Assembly: GCA_949825025.1 (NCBI GenBank)
Contig: OX463782.1
Location: 34,753,351-34,817,350 of the forward strand
Direction of reading: 5' to 3'
DNA: 64,000 nt
DNA from: Siphlonurus alternatus
Taxonomy: Eukaryota > Arthropoda > Insecta > Ephemeroptera > Siphlonuridae
The translations under genes were made by a program, and so were the position numbers. Below are positions 10,766 to 23,831 of the stretch, one piece after another; positions within the stretch are counted from its first letter, which is position 1, and each line of letters opens with the position of its first letter. The notes beneath the pieces were generated by a model. The model was not told the DNA's origin and made no database searches. It worked only from the letters and a program-made list of their open reading frames with translations.

Positions 10766-11894
10766 AAGGGTAAGGTAACGCTGCCAATGTTAAAAAAAAA
10801 AAAATCCTTCACACGAACATTATGAAAAAAAAAAAAAAAAAGTTCTCCTCTACATCCCTGAATAGCTGAATATCAGGTATACAACAACGAGCTAGTTTTC
10901 AAGTTATTAATTTTTAAATTTGACTAATTTAACATGGCAGTTCCATTTCTCCAGGTTATTAAAGGCCTTCTGAACCTTTTCACAATATTAAGTGCACGGT
11001 TAGCTTTGCTTCAGGGTGATTCGGCTGCATAATTTTTTTGGTTTCAGTAGCACAAATATCAGAGATAATAGCCGATGAAGAAGCACCTGTGACGTCACTC
11101 ACGCTCATTCAGCGGCGACAATATAGGGAAATCCCTGCAAAAGATAGGTTCACTCCCGCTGCAACCACGGCCACAATTTTACTTCTGGAATTTTGAAACT
11201 TTACCAGGGCAGTCTTGATAGTATTTGTCAAATAGACTGAAAGAATTTTTTTGGTGACGTGTGTACAGATTGAGTTATTGCGGTTGCAAGATAAACTAAA
11301 AATTTAACATTGTTTTCCTATACAACATTTTTGCTCCTCTTTCTACCGCAATAACTCGGTTTGTATGAATGTCATAAAAAAAAATCTTTCAAGCTATTTG
11401 ACAAATACTATCAAGACTGCCCTGGTAAAGTTTCAAAGTTCCAGAAGTCAAATTGTGGCCGTGGTTGCAGCAGGAGTGAACCTATCTTTTGCAAGGATTT
11501 CCCTATATTGCCGCCGCTGAATGAGCGTGAGTGACGTCACAGGTTCCTTTTCATCGGCTATTATCTCTGATATTTGTGCTGCTGAAACAAAAAAAATTAT
11601 GCAGCCGAATCATACTGAAGCAAAGCTTACCGTGTACTTAATATTGTGCAAAGGTTCATAAGGCCTTTAATAATAATAATAATAATAAATATTTTATTGA
11701 GCAGAAAACAGACAAATTCTGTTAAATAATTAGTCAACTTTAAAAATTAATAACTCGAAAACTAGCTCGTTTTTGTACACTTGCATGATATTTTACCTAC
11801 TAATAAGGTATGTAAAGGAGAACATTTTAATTTTTTTTCATAATTTTCATAAATGGGATTTTTATAAACATTGGTGGCGTTATCTTACCCTTAA
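10766..11894. mobile_element. TTAA-type MITE family 1 split by a larger palindrome
   Basis: The left arm starts GGGTAAGGTAACGCTGCC at 10768 and runs to the centre (CCATTTCTCCAGGTTA). The right arm resumes after 11700 (TAGTCAACTTTAAAAATTAA) and ends GGTGGCGTTATCTTACCC plus TTAA. A short (AAT)n tract with ATTTTATTGAGCAGAAAACA follows the inner palindrome. Confidence 0.7.
10959..11670. mobile_element. 712-bp palindrome flanked by TTAA, nested in a MITE
   Basis: TTAAAGGCCTTCTGAACC at 10959 mirrors GGTTCATAAGGCCTTTAA ending at 11670. Long stretches of both arms pair (GTGACGTCACTCACGCTCAT / ATGAGCGTGAGTGACGTCAC). TTAA at both ends is consistent with a TTAA target. No coding capacity is seen. Confidence 0.75.
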
Positions 11895-11899
11895 CACCC

Positions 11900-12827
11900 T
11901 GAAAAATTGAGGGGAAAGACGCTGTGATGTCATATGGTCATGCAAAATCTTTTCCTCTGTGGTTGTGTGTTAAATATTTGTGTAACTATGACATCACTTT
12001 TTTGCAGGACGATTTTAAGCTAGAGTGTTGGAGGGTTAAAAAAAAAAAAAAAGAAAATCAAAAAAAGTTGAAAATCGTAAAATACATAACTCAAGGTTCT
12101 ATTTCCAAATATACAATAAAAAAAATCACGAAGGTTGCCCATTGATTTCAAACTTTATCCTGACACAGAACTCTATAATTTGGTGTCTCAGAGTTGCTTT
12201 GAAGATATTATAATTAATTTTTAATATTATTTTAAAAAATATACATAATCCGTAAGTAAGACTATATTTAAAATTTTCTTTTTTAATTGCTTCATGCAAT
12301 ATATTTAATTGTTTTTACTTAATTTGCTTTCATTTTACTTTCTTTTTTTATGCATTTCAAATTTGTTAAATTTAGTTAACTTACTAAAAGTATGAAATTA
12401 TAACATTACTATAGAGCTATATGTAGAATTATAATATGTTGAGTAATTTAAAAGAAATTATGTATTAAAAAATATAAATCTAGCATATATGTAAGTTCTG
12501 TTGATGCAAGCATCCTATATATATGATAATAATCTTGTATTTGCTCTATGATCACAGCAGATTTATTCTTTGTAATACTTCCTTGCAGCATCAAGCTAGA
12601 TGTTATTATTAGGTACATATATTGGCTCTATAAAATATAATCAATCGTTTTGTATCAACAGCAGTGTACAATATATACAATAAAAATGTTTTAAAAAAAC
12701 TACATTGGGTTATTGTTGCATAATTTTTTTCTGTGCTCATTGAGTAATAGAGATTAATATTCCATTACAAGTAGATTTAAATTATCAACCGTTTAATTAA
12801 TTGCAGCAAAAAAAATTGTAAACATTA
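11900..12827. other. AT-rich intergenic DNA, no gene recognised
   Basis: It contains only short chance frames and scattered poly(A) or poly(T) tracts. Confidence 0.5.
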
Positions 12828-13182
12828 TTAAGGGTAAGGTAACGCCACCAATGTTAAAAAAAGTCCCTCGCACAAAAATTCTGAAAAAAATTTAAAATGT
12901 TCTCCTCTACATCCCCTATCAGTAGTTAAAATATCAGGTATACAAATACGATCTAGTTTTTGAGTTATGAATTTTTAAAGTTGACTAATTTAACATGGGA
13001 ATTCCATTTCTCCATGTTAAATTAGCCAACTTTAAAAATTCATAACTCAAAAACTAGATCGTATTTGTGTACCTGATATTTTACCTACTGATAGGGGGTG
13101 TAGAGGAGAACATTTTAAATTTTTTTCAGAATTTTTGTGTGAGGGATTTTTTTTAACATTGGTGGCGTTACCTTACCCTTAA
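12828..13182. mobile_element. TTAA-type MITE family 1, young full copy
   Basis: TTAA at 12828-12831 then GGGTAAGGTAACGCCACC; the right end GGTGGCGTTACCTTACCC is followed by TTAA (13179-13182). Arms are nearly identical to the copies at 4674, 53708 and 63470. Confidence 0.85.
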
Positions 13183-13780
13183 AGGTAAACAACTCGATAA
13201 TATTTTTTATTATAATATAATTCTAAAAATAATTATTTCAAGTATAACTCGAGGATGCGATCACCGATCAATCCAAACTAAAATTGCATTATATACATAA
13301 AATTGTATGCATTAATTTTATATCTGAAGTCTTAATTAATTTGATTATTTAAATGGGCGCTAGAGAATTAATTTAATTTTAAAAATACTATAATTATATT
13401 AATTGAAACATTGAATATTAATATTTTAGTAGAACAATAATATTTATATTAGCAGTTTTATTTTTAAGAGGTTAATTGCATGAAAATGTAATTTTTGTTT
13501 GTCTATTATAGGTGCAGTCCCTACAATAAATAATTAATAACAGCATTGTTTCCGTCCGTGAATATTATAATTATTCATGAAATTGAAAAATGCAATTTTA
13601 ATATTACCTTATTGTATACAATGCATAGAACGGACCATATAATGCTTGAGAAGATGACAGCTATATGTATATTTTATTATATTCGCAGTTCATTTCGAAC
13701 GATACACCCCCTGTAAAGTATGCAACTTATTCTACGTATACGTCACTCATTCGTATGTTGCGAAGAAGAGACTTTTTTGC

Positions 13781-13888
13781 CTAGTTTCAAAACCGGCAAT
13801 TTGCAGTTTCAACTAAGATTATAATCATATCTTTTTGCCAGGAAAATGACCCTTACTGAAAATGCAAATTGCCGGTTTTGAAACTAGA
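13781..13888. repeat. inverted repeat, CTAGTTTCAAAACCGGCA arms
   Basis: CTAGTTTCAAAACCGGCAAT at 13781 mirrors ATTGCCGGTTTTGAAACTAG ending about 13887, with a loop of some 60 bases. Confidence 0.75.
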
Positions 13889-13982
13889 TGACGAGGCTCT
13901 CGCGGCTCTCAGTCTCAGTCTCGCCACTTAAACGTTGGATAATAATTAAAGCAGCTACAGTCAATTTTATATAATATTCCTG

Positions 13983-14155
13983 CCGGAAGTAGCCGGAAGT
14001 GTAAGGTTTAATTCTGACATTCCTATTTATACTTCAGCGTTTTAATTTCACACATATAGGTCAATACATATATTTTAAACCACTCTGCAAATTAAGTTTC
14101 AAAACTGAATTAAAAACAGAAGAGCTGCAAATTTCACACTTCCGGCTACTTCCGG
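13983..14155. repeat. inverted repeat, CCGGAAGTAGCCGGAAGTGT arms
   Basis: CCGGAAGTAGCCGGAAGTGT (13983-14002) mirrors ACACTTCCGGCTACTTCCGG (14136-14155). CCGGAAGT is also an ETS-type binding word, which may be coincidence. Confidence 0.7.
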
Positions 14156-14265
14156 AACGAATATTAAATTAATTTGAGTGTAGTGTGCATGGCACGTGTA
14201 CGATCGGTTATGTTTCGGACTTATAATCTGCAGTGATCTCATATATATTCTCATCACCATAGAAT

Positions 14266-14676
14266 AGTAAGGTAACACGAATCAGCTGATTATTTTCTTG
14301 TCCCATTTGATTAAAATGTAAACCTTAGAAAATTCACAAAATTCTGAAAAAATTTTGAGAGAAAATTAAGATATCAATTAAGACAATGAAATTGTCCGAG
14401 ACGATTTTTTTTTTAATTAATTAATATTTTTAATTTTCAGCATAGGGCATAAGGCTTTCCCATGGAGAGCCAAACTAAAAACTTCATTAAAAAAAAAAAA
14501 AAATCAGCTTGAATAATTTTATTGTCTTGAAATTTTTTTCTATGGCTTTTAAATAGTATAAAAATCAGTCTCTTAAAATTTTTTCAGAACAATTGTTAAT
14601 TTGCTAAGGTTTACATCTTAATCAAATATCAAATAAGACCATTATATTACAAATTCAGCTGATTCGTGTTACCTTT
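14266..14676. mobile_element. palindromic element with GGTAACACGAATCAGCTGAT ends
   Basis: GGTAACACGAATCAGCTGAT near the left end mirrors TCAGCTGATTCGTGTTACC at the right. Inner words CTTAGAAAATT / TTTGCTAAGG and AATTTTGAGAG / CTCTTAAAATT also pair. It lies about 600 bases before the copy A start codon. Confidence 0.65.
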
Positions 14677-14801
14677 ATACGCTTATTAACTCAGTTCGCC
14701 CCCGGGGATACAGTCGTTGTTTGTCAGCGTTCTTGCATGAGTGTTGTTTGCATGCCTTTTAGCTTAGCCGACGTGCATGCAGCGCGACAAGTCACTTATA
14801 T

Positions 14802-15265
14802 CACAAGATAAAGAAGAGAATGAAGTGATCGAGTTTAACGCACGATCCGATGGATGCCATCATCCTCCCCCCGTTCCCTATCTCTGGAGGACAATCGTCC
14901 CGTTCCGTTCGGTGGGCCATATTCCAGCAGCAAGGGCAGATCCCCTCAGCTCGCGGCTCTGGAGGGGGGGGGGGGCGTTGCCCTATTCCGCAATGTTAAA
15001 ATTTGGAGTGAGAGTCGTGGGTGAGGGGTGTACCCCCAATGTATTTTGGGGGTGGCAATCGCCCCCATCGCCTTCCCCCCCCCCTCTCCTTGGATCAGCG
15101 GATTCATTCCAGCCCAGTCCAAACCTGCGCCCCGCTCTCCCTCTCCAGCACGTATCTTCGCTTTACGCCGGCTTTGTGAGTCGTTAGGATCGAGGGAGAG
15201 TGGTGGCCAGCAGTACACCGTGCAGACTCGCCAGTGAGAGGAGGTGATCTGTGAGACGAGACATC
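14802..15265 (+). promoter_or_regulatory. leader/promoter-proximal region of transporter copy A, duplicated before copies B and C
   Basis: Blocks just before the copy A start codon recur before the other two copies. AAGTGATCGA, TTAACGCACGAT and GACAATCGTCCC(G)TTC match a stretch near 26385-26490. TTCGGTGGGCCATTCC matches near 45690. GCAGACTCGCCAGTGAG.GAGGTGA immediately before the ATG matches 26808-26835 and 45811-45835. Such conservation between paralogues whose distal DNA is unalike suggests a 5' UTR or promoter. A GGATCC-type short element (14937-15112) splits the block in copy A. No TATA box is obvious. Confidence 0.5.
14937..15112. mobile_element. GGATCC-type short element (hAT-like MITE), diverged, in the copy A leader region
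   Basis: GCAGATCCCCTCAGCTCGCG at the left and CTCCTTGGATCAGCGGATTC at the right frame the family interior (ATTCCGCAATGTTAAAATTT, TGTATTTTGGGGG). It separates leader blocks that are closer together in copies B and C. Confidence 0.55.
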
Positions 15266-18224
15266 ATGGTCCTGGAGAACGAGAAAGACACGATGAAAGG
15301 TTTATTTATTAAATATTTATCTTTTTTATGGTTGAAAAAAGAAATCGTATAATATTGCAAAAATTAATAATTAATTTTTGCTGCAAATGCTTTTCTCATT
15401 GTTAAGTTTTAACTGTGTTTTAATAACATTAATAAATATCAATCTGCTCGTACTTGCTGCAAATGGAAAAAAAAAAAAATAAATAAAAAATGGATACAGC
15501 TGAAGTTTAATAAAATTTGTGCTATTATTAGAATTTTAAAAAACGATACTCTATCCCATTACGAGAATGTTCTTTTTTACTTGCAATGTAAATAACATAG
15601 ACAACCATGTCTCTGGTAAATAAAATATACAGTATTATACATATTGCTCTTATACCTTTTCCTCCAATACACGGAAAATAAATAATTCTTTTAGCATTGA
15701 AGCTACGAGTGCATTTCTGGATCATCTGATATAAATGCCCTAAATATACAAATGTTATCACTATATAGTTTAATTTTGAAAAATAATAATGAAAATTTAA
15801 GTAGGTGCCATGGGTAGAAAATAATTAAGTGCTGCTAGAAAGATGCATGCTTTTAAAGCTTAATAAATGTTATATACAATTATTAATTATACATATTAAT
15901 GGTTGGTATTTACGAAGAGTTAAGGAGCGTTTTAGGGAGAGATATTTTAAGAAGCGTTTTTCTTACCTGTTACCTGCATGGTATAAAAAACTCTTCTTAA
16001 AATATCTCTCCCTAAAATGCTCCTTAACTCTTCGTGATTCGTGAATACCAACCTATCTTTAGTTTTCACTCAAATAAAGATTTATTTTTTATACAACATT
16101 TTTATTCAAGTTTCATGCTCTCCTCTCACTCTTTTTCCTCAATAATATTTATAACAAATATAATATTAATATATATAAGTGTTATTAGGTGAAGAAAGTT
16201 GAATGGGGTTTTCCGTATGTGATTGTACGTATAATATAACAGCTAGTTTTAATTTAGAATCGGTTCTAAAATCTGCCGTATCATAATATATATATACTTA
16301 CTGTAAAAAAAGGTATACAAAATGAAGCAACTAGTGTGCGCAACTAACTATACAACCATAATATAAATCTCTCACATAGTTTCTTAATTTATAATCATAC
16401 TTTGTGAAATCAAGCATGCGATCTTATAGTGTGAGATAGCCCTAATTATCCTGAAATAGCATTCACATATTATTTTCCATAATTTTGAATATAATATATG
16501 AAAGCTTCTTGATGAAGGATCTTAAAAAGGTACCACGCCCAATGTTAAAAACAAAACCCCTCACATGAAAATTATGAAAAAAATAAATAAAATGTTCTTC
16601 ACTACATCCCCTCTACCAGTAGCTAAAATATCAAGTGTACAAATTCGAGCTAGCTAGATTTTAAGTTATGAATTTTTAAAGTTAACTGATTTAGCATGAA
16701 GAATAGTAAAGTTAAAGTCAAATTTAAAAATTCATAGCTCAAAAACTAGCTCGAATTTGTGTGTCTGATATTTTAGCTATGCTGATAGGGGATGTAAGGA
16801 TAACATTTTAGTTTTTTATTTATTTTTTTATAATTTTCATTTTTATGTTTTTTTTTTTTTTTAAACATTAGGCGTGTTACCTTTTATCCTTAATGTTACC
16901 CGAGATTGTTTTACTAAAATGTTTATATTATGATGTTGCACATTTGGCAGGTTGGCGAACATGGTTCCACCCCGATCTCATCCCTGCCCGGGGAGTCCTC
17001 GGGATTCTCTCTTTCTTTGGCTTCTTCACCAACTACATGCTGCGAGTAAACATGAACATTGCCATCGTGTCGATGACATCGGGCGGTGTGGCGTCTGTGG
17101 TCGGTAACGTCAGCGAGGCTGCAGACAGATTTCTCGAGAATAACCTGACCTACTCCAGCCTGGCAGACACTCCGATAGCACCTCAGGTCAGTGGAATGAC
17201 GGTGACTCTGGACTTAATTCACACATTGGTCCATTGATAAAAAGTAGAGATGTCCGTCCTGACTGAGGTTTTCCACGGTTCCCTGATCCCTTAATCTCAC
17301 AGACCCTCTCACATCAGTGAATGTTAGAACGCGTAACACACCCTGACCATGGCACCATCCTTTCTCTTCCTTATCCACATATTAATATACATGTATATAC
17401 ATGTTATTTTTCAAAACGTTGTGTAAAATTAATTAAAATTAATGTTCTCTTGTAAAAGTGCACAAAGTGAGCACCAGAGATGACGTCACGTTTCAGGAGG
17501 CGGAGTTTTCCTGGAGCACCCACGATCAGGCGCTGGTTCTTGGCTCGTTCTACTGGAGTTATATCTTCACCATGGTTGCTGGAGGCTTGCTGGCCGAGCG
17601 TTATGGCACCAAGTGGGTGTTCGGAGGCGCCAACTTGGTGTCTGGCATCATGGCGCTGGCCACGCCACTCGCAGCACGGTGGCACATCACAGCGCTCATC
17701 GGAGTTCGTCTCGTGCAGGGGTTAGCCTCGGTGAGTGGGTATTTTGTGGCAGGGAGGGACTTGAAACCAGACTCTTTTCAAGGAAGGGAACAGCTTCAAC
17801 TTTTAAATTGTTATAAAATTGTTGATGCAGTTAAATTAAAGGACTCGATCACCACACCTTTCCGATTAATGGTTAATTGTTGCGGTCGATATCTGTGGCT
17901 TTTGAATTAAAGTTAGAATTTCAAAAAACGTTGCGTCAATTACGTGTATTTCGCGCCAGAGGGAAATTCATGCATGTATACAATTATACGTACATAATAC
18001 GTATAGAGTTGATTGCGCTGACGTCATGCCCCTGTAAGTTAGGCTGCAATATGGAGGACAAGAATGCACAGACTAGTATATAACTATATATACACAAATC
18101 GCACATTTATTTTTTTCCACTTTATTAAACAAAAAAAATCAGGTTTAAAAAATTGTAAAAATACACCAATAAACGATAGATAGCATAAAGAAAATCGCAT
18201 CACTATAGAACAATCAAAACTATT

Positions 18225-18299
<75 letters not shown>

Positions 18300-21200
18300 T
18301 TTTTGTCATTTCTCCTATCTAATACCATGCATAGGAGTTGGACCTCCACTTTCTCTTTTCTACCCTCCTGACCGTCCGTATACCTGCTACCTGCTATACT
18401 ATTTTCCCTCGTAAACAAAAACAGCAAACAATTCTATATGTGCGCATATATATGAAATTTATTTTTTTTTTTATTTATTTATAAAATTTCAACGTATATG
18501 AACATGAGAACGTTTAACATTTTTTGTTGTAAAACGGTTTGAAAAAAAACAACAATAATAATAATAAATATTCGAATATTTTTTACGTCTTCTCTAGCTG
18601 CTTATACAGTGCAATAAAATTAACAAAAACAACAAAATGTAACAAGGTGCTTGCATGAGCCAAGGAATCAGCCTATTTTACAGGCGATTTAGTGCCATGA
18701 CGTACATCAGTGGAATATAGAGAGAAGAATTCTGAATGCACGCAAAACATTAAACAAAATATATTATTATAAATTTTTTAAAATGAAAATAAAAAATTAA
18801 GGCGAACATAAAATCTATTATATCATTTTAAGTTAATTTGCAAACTTTTGCTCACCCCATAATTTGCTTTTTTTTTTTTAACAACGTTTCTTTTAATCGA
18901 TAAATATGACCGCCAATGGATGTTACAGCAAATGCTCATTATTAGCAGGCTGCAACCGCTAATGAATTAAATAATCCACCTTTTTACAGGGCATGATATA
19001 TCCGGCGATGCATACGATGGCGAGTCGTTGGATTCCCCCGCATGAACGAAGCAAGTTTTGCACCACTTATTTGGGTAATACTTTCTGTACTGAGATGTAA
19101 GGAAGAAATGTCAAAATTTGGTACCTTTCATTGAGCTGTGTTTTTATCAATTTCAATTTTCCTGTGCATATTATTATATAGCCAAGCAGTAATGTTAAAT
19201 AAGTGTAGTTTATAAGCTCTGAAAATTGATGTGGGGTTCAGCCTGCCTGGGAGTTGGAGCCGCCGTCGGTGCAGATCTTGGTGATAGTAGGTGGTGTTTT
19301 GTTGTAATTAATAAAGATGGAATATATAAGATCTTATTTACACGTTACATGTACTCGTAAATGTATACATGTATATGTATGAAGGGTCTACAATTGCCTA
19401 GCTCAAAACCTCAAAGTTTTTTATACGACACTTAATTATATTCTAAGGCGCATGTATTCACATTCGAAACTGATCAAGCTATTTACGAAATTCATAAAAA
19501 AAAAAAAAAAAAAAAAAAAAATCGAAATTCATAATTTACAGTCATGAAATCTATAAATTTATTACGAGATTCATTATTTAATCATAAAATTATCTCCGTT
19601 ACTCAAAATTTAACTGTATAAAGGTGCTTTTCCATGGAGCGGTGATTTTAAGCGGAGATTTTGGCAGGGCGAGAAATGCGCATGCAATATGCACATCGAT
19701 GTCATTGGTGACCATATATATAGCATAAATATGATTTTTTGGTGTGGAAAAATCGCTATCCTGCAGGGATTTAAGTTAAATTTCCATGGAGCGGGGAAAG
19801 CGAGAAAACCGCGTGCCGCAGCCAATCAGAGGCTAAGGATTTCCTCGCCCTGCGGGTAGTGATTTTATCGCCAACATGGCCGCCATACGAGATTAAAGCA
19901 AGTGCGCTTTTCTTGCCCCGCGAAGCCCCATTTGACATCGCTCCATGGAAATGCACCTTTAAATTCCGCCTCGATTCTTTCACATAATCATGGCTAGTAT
20001 GGCTACCATGATACAATATTAAAGCAAATGCGCATTTCTCGCCTCCATCATGCAAGCCCCGCTCAACATCGCTCCATGGAAAAACACATTGGGAGACATT
20101 CACAAAGATTTTTAACCCCCACTTTAGCCTCGAATTTTATCCCTGGTGCTAAACTAGGAGCTTAATATGGTTAGCCCCTGGTTTAGCACCATGTTTAGCA
20201 CCAGGGATAAAAATTGGGGCTAAAGTTGGGGTTAAAAAGCTTTGTGAATGCCCCCCATTGATTCAATCACACGTTTTGTCCTGCAGGCAACGCTGTGGGC
20301 ATTGCGGTGACGTACCCACTGTGTGGCCTGCTGATCGACCTGTTGGGTTCTTGGGTGTGGGCCTTCTACGTACCGGCCCTCATCTGCTTCGTGTTCTGTA
20401 CCTTCTGGTTTGTCCTGGCCTTCGACTCTCCAGCCCAACACCCGCGCATCGCACCCTCCGAGCTGGACTACCTCGAACTTACCGTGAGCCAGCACCTCGC
20501 CAAGGGAAAGGTAACTTTGCCAGCCTCGTAAATCTTACTATTTTAATTTGAAGAGGGAAGTAATTCAAGTAAATAACATTCTAAGGTTGGGGTGGGAGGG
20601 TATAGGAAAAGGGTCTACAAACAGATCAGTTTACAGTTTATATATTAATATTACATAATATATATTGTCATATTTAATATATAATGTAATAATTTTAAAA
20701 TGGGCTGAATATTACCGACAATTAATATACTGCATGATTTTTTAATGATGATATAGGTAATAAAAATTTTTAAAAAAGGGATTTTTTAGGTCTCTATATA
20801 AGCTATAACGCCTTTAAAATTATGCCATATATATTATAACAAACAAAAACCTTAAATGCATTATTGATGACTGTGGTGAATCAGGGGCGGATCCAGCTCG
20901 CGGCTCGGGGCGGGGGATAGGGGGGGGGGTGCCCAATCCCGCAATGTTAAATTTGAGGTGAGAGGGTGAGGAGACGGGTGGTGGTAATAACATGTACCTT
21001 CAATGTATTTTGGGACCTGCTTTGGGGGAGGGGGGCGATCGGTGACTGTAGTGAATGCATGAATAGAGTCTAAGTGTCTAAGTGTACTAATGATGACTTG
21101 TGAATGAGACATATCTGACGCGTGTCAACAGCTGAAAACGCCATGGCTACGTGTGGCTCGCTCGTTGCCGTTCTGGGCGCTACTGATCGCCTGCGTGGGT

Positions 21201-23677
21201 AATATGTGGTGCGTCATGACCATCATCACGTACGGTCCCACCTACCTCAAGAACGTGCACGGCTTCGGCATCCGCGAGGTACGTTCCACACGACGGTATA
21301 TATAATAAATAGGCAAGATGGTATATATATACCACGCGTCAGCTACGAAAATCGTCCACAAGGCTCATATTCCTATCCTGTAGCGTTGCGAGAGGGGTGA
21401 AAAAAGATTCTCTTATGTGATTTTTACTACAGCGGCACTATAGCTCGTATGTGCATGCCTTTTCGAAGGCACTGAAGTCAATTTTAATATAATGCTTTAT
21501 ACATTTATTTATAAACATGTCAGTATCATGTTTATATATAGCTTATTTTTTATGTTTTTTTTTTTTTCTAAAATTTTCTAGCTATAATAATAATTTCCGA
21601 GTTAGAGCAGATATAGTTGATCCTCCTATACCTATATATTGACTTCATAAAGTTCATAAAGACATGCAGGCATTGACATCTGGTGGATTATACCTGAGTG
21701 ATTCTATCGGGTTGCATTTTGTTTTGATATCAGAGCTTTTTGGCTTAAGTAGTCGCACGCACGTATAATATACAGTATAATGTCCAGATCTTAGTTTACC
21801 ACTAAACAGCTCAGTAGACTAGACGGCGCCAGATATATCAGCCAATGAAAAGGCTTGAATGTCAGCTGGCCACCTTTTCATTGGCTGATATATCTGGCTC
21901 CGTCTAGTCTACTGAACTGTTTAGTGGTAAACTAAGATTTGTTATACTGTATATATAGTTGAGTCATATTGACTATTGAGGAGGATTTCAATGCCATCTG
22001 TTGGTGCTTTATGAGAGGTAACCTACCAGGATGTCCCATTTGGTCATGCGCCTTTTATATGATTTTAAAATTGAGACCTGCAGACAAAAAAAAAAAAAAA
22101 AAAGACTCAATTTTGACTTTAATCTCAGCAACTTTTATAATGATGTATACTGTTTTTGCAACACTACAGGCTGATTCAAAGTTGTGAGCTTCATTATTAT
22201 GTTTGTGTTCATTACAGAATGGTCTGCTCTCCGGGCTAACTAACTTGGTCCCCTTTTTATTTGCCATGATGTTCTCGTGGTTCGTGGATTCACTACTGGC
22301 GGCGCACAAATGCTCAGTTACCTTTGCCAGGAAGATGGCAACTGCGGTTTGTGAGTCATTTTACTTTATTTATTTCCACCTTATTTATGCTATTATATTT
22401 TGGGGGCGCGGATCCGGGGGAAGGGGGGCGGAGGCTATCTCGAAGTGTTGGAAAAAGGAAAAAGACAAAATTTTTATTAAAACGCTTTGTTAAAAGGCAA
22501 GTCCGTCACTCAATTTTTTAAACTTTGGCCTTATGGAGGTTGTCCCCCCCACCCTTCCCCCGTCGATTTTTCTTAGATCCGTGCCTACTTTTTTGTACAA
22601 TTATGTGCCCATGTGGGGGAAGGGGAGTGGACCTGCAACTCTTTTTTTTAAGCAGAAAAAAAGGTGTAAAATACTACTCTAAAAAAAAAAAATAATAATA
22701 ATAAAAAAATAGGCCTGCTTAGTTAGGCAACGAATAATGTATTTTCACAAAAAAAGTGAGAAAAAACCTTTTTTGATTTAAATAGCGGGTCGTTTCAACC
22801 CCTTCCCCCCTTTGTTAAAGCATATGACACAAAAGTGGATCCTTGGTAATGCTAGGGTTAAATGCAGCCCCCTGCACATTCAAATTTCTCTCTTCAGCTG
22901 TGCTTGTTCCGGCGCTGATGTTGCTGTTAATGGGCAACATGGGGTGCAATTCGGTGGCCGAGGTAGCCGCGCTCACCCTCGCCCAAACCTTCGGTGCCGC
23001 CGCGTCTTCAGGATCACTTGTCAACAGCGTCGACATCGCACCAAACTTCGCAGGTGAGGAGGACCTTCGATCTTACGTTCTGCAGGCCTCAAATTAGACA
23101 GTCAGCAAAAACGATTGACCTCAGTTCTCAGTTACTACGCGAGTCAAAGGAAATTTCTGTCAGACGGAATCAAATGAAATAAATTTTAAAAATTCGAGAA
23201 TGTTTTAAAACTTTATTGCTTATGGTTTGAGCAGATTGAAGGGGTCGGTTTCTTCATAATAGCTCCATTTCCGGTTTCCGTCTATGAAGCCAATGTTAAA
23301 CTTCTACCTCATTTTTCTCAAAACTGATAAAACCGATCCACTTCAAAATTTACATGCCACCTATTGATGGTGAATTTTAAGTTCTCTGCCAGTCGTGAAG
23401 CATTTAAAGAGGCCGATTCCAAGGTCTCAATCAACTGAGGTCAATCCTTTCTAATTTGTTTGAGACCTATAATAACCCTTCGAAATGATGTGAAACTATA
23501 GTTAAAATTATTACGCTTTAGCTCGTTTAATTCACAATATTTTAATCGTAAAATTTTAATTGTAAATTCGGTGAATTCAGTGCGTGTTGTTATTGGATTT
23601 TGCGATAAGTGCGCGTTCTATAATATATATTCTACAAATTTTAACGAAGCGAGTCCAAATTTATTCTCCTATTTAAA

Positions 23678-23727
<50 letters not shown>

Positions 23728-23743
23728 TGTATATATATATATA

Positions 23744-23831
<88 letters not shown>

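Noticed and set aside
17404..17685. Minus-strand open frame opposite exon 3, repeated in copies B and C
   Set aside because: It recurs only because exon 3 is nearly identical in the copies. It is the antisense shadow of the transporter exon.
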